From an uncultured Duganella sp. (GTDB taxonomy: Bacteria; Pseudomonadota; Gammaproteobacteria; Burkholderiales; Burkholderiaceae), in NCBI GenBank assembly GCA_946482335.1, contig CAMLRG010000126.1, forward strand, positions 1-15,976: a stretch of 15,976 nucleotides of DNA, read 5' to 3'. Shown one piece after another: positions 14,068 to 15,976 of this stretch. A program made the position numbers and the translations under genes. Below the pieces are notes generated by a model. That model saw only the letters and a program-made list of their open reading frames with translations, was not told the DNA's origin and did no database searches. Numbering within the stretch: the first letter of the stretch is position 1; the number at the start of each line of letters is the position of its first letter.

Positions 14068-15225
14068 ATCCATTTGTCCTGCCTTGGCGGCGGCGCGCGC
14101 TCGGGCGCCGGATGGCGGGATATGGTCGGGGCGCTTGAACTGGGTGCAGTCGAGGGCGCGGAACTTGCTGTGGCGGCCGTGGAAGCCGAAGCGGGTGATG
14201 CCTTTGTCGATGCGCTGCTGGATGAGGTCAGCCCACACGCCTTCCCCGCGCATGCGCGAGCCGAAGTCGGCTTCATAATCCTTGCCGCCGCGCATATCGC
14301 GCACCCGGTTCATCACGCGTGCCGCGCGGTCGGGGAAATGGGCTTCCAGCCATTCCTTGAACAGGGGACTGACTTCCCATGGCAGGCGCAGCACCACATA
14401 GGTCGCCATGATGGCGCCGGCATCGCGCGCGGCGGCCATGATTTTCTCGATGTCCGGTTCGGTCACGAAGGGGATGATGGGCGCGATGCTGACGCCGACC
14501 GGGATGCCGGCCCTGGCCAGCGTTTCGATGGTGCGCAGGCGGCGGGCCGGGGCCGCGGCACGCGGTTCCAGGGTGCGCGAAATCTTGCTGTCCAGCGTGG
14601 TGATCGTGACTGAGGCGGCCGCCAGGTTGCGCGCGGCCATCGGGCCAAGAATGTCGATGTCGCGCTCGATCAGGGAGGACTTGGTGATCAGGCCGACCGG
14701 ATGGTTGCACTCGGCCAGCACTTCCAGTACGCGCCGTGTGAGCTTGTAGTCGCGTTCGCAGGGCTGGTAGGCGTCCGTGTTCACGCCCAGGGCCAGCGAT
14801 TCCACCTGGTAGCCCGGCTTGGACAATTCCGCCCGCAGCAATTCCGGCGCATTCACCTTGGCGAACAGCCTGGTCTCGAAATCAAGCCCCGGGGACAGGC
14901 CGAGGTAGCTGTGCGACGGCCGGGCAAAGCAATAGATGCAGCCATGCTCGCAGCCGCGATAGGGGTTCAGCGAAACATTGAACGGGATATCGGGCGACTG
15001 GTTGCGGGTGAGGATGGTTTTGGCCGTTTCCTCGGTGACCATGGTGCGCGGCGGCGCCGGCGCGCCGGCGTCCTGCGCGGGATCGGCGCCCCAACCGTCA
15101 TCAAACACTTCGCGCGCCTGCAACTCGTAGCGGCCCTGCATATTCGACACGGCGCCGCGCCCCTTCTGCGCTTTCAGCGATTGCGGCGGCAGCATCACCT
15201 GCCCTTCGAATTCATGGTCCTGCAT
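14059..15225 (-). CDS. PA0069-family (SplB-like) radical SAM protein
   Basis: A 388-residue radical SAM protein of the group that includes spore photoproduct lyase-like DNA repair proteins. The [4Fe-4S]-binding motif Cys92-X3-Cys96-X2-Cys99 sits in GCEHGCIYCFARPSH, preceded by NVSLNPYRG. Other family marks are LALGVNTDAYQPCERDYKLTR, GLITKSSLIERDIDIL, VSIAPIIPFVTEPDIE and the C-terminal QMDLF. The frame is open far upstream to 15933, but that extension runs through the DUF2760 gene; the ATG at 15225 (MQDHEFEGQV, with GGGG upstream) fits the family start. A LexA box sits 19 bases upstream, so induction by DNA damage is likely. The true substrate is unknown; it is a lyase or a repair enzyme only by similarity. 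Confidence 0.88.
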   Translation of the reverse strand: MQDHEFEGQVMLPPQSLKAQKGRGAVSNMQGRYELQAREVFDDGWGADPAQDAGAPAPPRTMVTEETAKTILTRNQSPDIPFNVSLNPYRGCEHGCIYCFARPSHSYLGLSPGLDFETRLFAKVNAPELLRAELSKPGYQVESLALGVNTDAYQPCERDYKLTRRVLEVLAECNHPVGLITKSSLIERDIDILGPMAARNLAAASVTITTLDSKISRTLEPRAAAPARRLRTIETLARAGIPVGVSIAPIIPFVTEPDIEKIMAAARDAGAIMATYVVLRLPWEVSPLFKEWLEAHFPDRAARVMNRVRDMRGGKDYEADFGSRMRGEGVWADLIQQRIDKGITRFGFHGRHSKFRALDCTQFKRPDHIPPSGARARAAAKAGQMDLF

Positions 15226-15244
15226 CTGGCGCCCCAAACTTCGA

Positions 15245-15264
15245 TACTGTGTATTTATACAGTA
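15245..15264 (-). promoter_or_regulatory. LexA (SOS) box at the radical SAM promoter
   Basis: TACTGTGTATTTATACAGTA matches the gammaproteobacterial/betaproteobacterial LexA consensus (TACTGTATATATATACAGTA) at 18 of 20 positions, with both CTG and CAG half-sites intact at N10 spacing. A TATAAA that could be the -10 on the minus strand lies inside it (15259-15254). It is 19 bases from the radical SAM start and 132 bases from the divergent DUF2760 start, so the first is the likely target. Confidence 0.85.
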
Positions 15265-15345
15265 TTTTATCGCTGCCTGGATGCCACCGCAAGCGCCGTG
15301 TGGCAAGGCAGTTATCAAAGTACAAAGCAGGTAGTGACACCAAGC

Positions 15346-15354
15346 TGGTATCAT
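15346..15354 (+). promoter_or_regulatory. Possible extended -10 promoter for the DUF2760 gene
   Basis: TGGTATCAT fits an extended -10 (TGnTATaaT type) about 42 bases before the DUF2760 ATG. No clear -35 accompanies it. It is separate from the LexA box, suggesting the divergent genes are controlled independently. Confidence 0.35.
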
Positions 15355-15396
15355 GCGCACTTCTCCGGGACCTCCCCGACCTTCAAAGAGCAATAA

Positions 15397-15972
15397 ATGA
15401 CCAAAACTACCGATCTGCCCTCCTTCTGGAGCAGGATTTCCCTCGCCATTGGCGCCTTCCTCAAAACCCTGGGCGATGCTGGATTTGCCGCGCGCGTGCG
15501 CGACGACGCCATCGGCCCGGTGGCCGCTGCTCCAGCGGCAGCGCCTGCGCCAACGCCCGCTCCCACCCCGGCCGCCGCGCCCCTGCGCGAAGCCACGCCC
15601 GATGCCGCCCTGCAGCTGCTGTCGCTGTTCCAGCGCGAAGCGCGCCTGATCGACTTCACCCAGGAAAACCTGTCCGGCTACTCGGACGCCGACATCGGCG
15701 CCGCCGCGCGCGTGGTGCATGAAGGCTGCGCCAAGGTGCTGCGCGAGCACTTCTCCATCGACGCCATCCGCAGCGAAGCGGAAGGCAGCCGCGTGACGCT
15801 GCCGGAAGGCTTCGACGCGTCGGCCGTGCGCCTGACCGGCAATGTGGTCGGCAAGGCGCCGTTTACCGGCACTTTGAGCCACCGCGGCTGGCGCGCGGTC
15901 AGCGTGCGCCTGCCGAAACTGGCGGAAGCGCATGACGCCAAGGTACTGGCACCGGCCGAGGTGGAACTGTGA
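15397..15972 (+). CDS. DUF2760 domain-containing protein
   Basis: A 191-residue protein of unknown function. Residues 1-35 form a possible amphipathic/hydrophobic helix (FWSRISLAIGAFLKTLGDAGF). A Pro/Ala-rich linker follows (about 43-63). The DUF2760 domain (about 64-191) starts LREATPDAALQLLSLFQREARLIDF and contains VVHEGCAKVLREHF. AAAGAG precedes the ATG. The stop overlaps a possible GTG start (GTGA, 15969-15972) of a following gene, the layout of a coupled pair. From memory, DUF2760 genes often precede Hsp70-like genes, but the window ends before this can be seen. Confidence 0.85.
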   Translation: MTKTTDLPSFWSRISLAIGAFLKTLGDAGFAARVRDDAIGPVAAAPAAAPAPTPAPTPAAAPLREATPDAALQLLSLFQREARLIDFTQENLSGYSDADIGAAARVVHEGCAKVLREHFSIDAIRSEAEGSRVTLPEGFDASAVRLTGNVVGKAPFTGTLSHRGWRAVSVRLPKLAEAHDAKVLAPAEVEL

Positions 15973-15976
15973 GCGA

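Noticed and set aside
15525..15590. Pro/Ala-coding repetitive DNA as a possible tandem repeat
   Set aside because: It is a low-complexity protein linker with varied codons, not a true DNA repeat array.
15226..15933. N-terminal extension of the radical SAM frame to 624 residues
   Set aside because: It runs antisense through the DUF2760 gene and over the LexA box; the family start and ribosome site fit 15225.
15969..15976. Start of a further gene (GTG overlapping the DUF2760 stop)
   Set aside because: Only eight bases are visible, so it cannot be supported as a feature; it is mentioned as a finding only.

Overview
The window looks like a chromosomal segment of a GC-rich betaproteobacterium, most likely Oxalobacteraceae (Massilia/Duganella/Janthinobacterium group). 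This rests on the isc cluster order and protein sequences, the codon usage, and a GGGTCAGACCC-type palindromic repeat of the kind I associate with these genomes. The genus is an inference. Genes are tightly packed, with no gene-free stretch above about 300 bases. I see no tRNA, rRNA, CRISPR array, insertion sequence or prophage.

Region 1 (1-3362, minus strand) is the housekeeping iron-sulfur cluster operon iscR-iscS-iscU-iscA-hscB-hscA, with hscA cut by the window edge. IscS supplies sulfur, IscU is the scaffold, IscA is an A-type carrier, and HscB/HscA release clusters from IscU. IscR represses the operon, and a 25-bp IscR type 1 palindrome lies 54 bases upstream of iscR. Region 2 (3427-4701, minus strand) holds a diverged uracil-DNA-glycosylase-like protein without the usual catalytic Asp, and a small conserved Cys-motif protein of unknown role.

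Region 3 (4775-10265, plus strand) is a signalling pair. It has a 1225-residue cytoplasmic kinase with two complete HisKA-HATPase-REC modules in tandem, then a membrane-anchored diguanylate cyclase with a periplasmic ABC-substrate-binding-like sensor. A 73-base element of nested inverted repeats (10265-10337) separates it from the convergent operon that follows.

Region 4 (10340-13498) is a catabolic divergon. A LysR regulator (plus strand) faces a minus-strand operon of a glyoxalase/dioxygenase-fold (VOC) protein, fumarylacetoacetate hydrolase and maleylacetoacetate isomerase. This pair forms the last two steps of homogentisate-type ring degradation. The shared 86-base intergenic region carries a good sigma70 promoter and a candidate LysR operator. 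No homogentisate dioxygenase is present in the window.

Region 5 (13494-15976) holds a ChaC-type gamma-glutamylcyclotransferase, then a convergent SplB-like (PA0069 family) radical SAM protein with a near-consensus LexA/SOS box next to its start, then a divergent DUF2760 gene at the window edge. The SOS-linked radical SAM gene and the divergent glycosylase are the most interesting items here.
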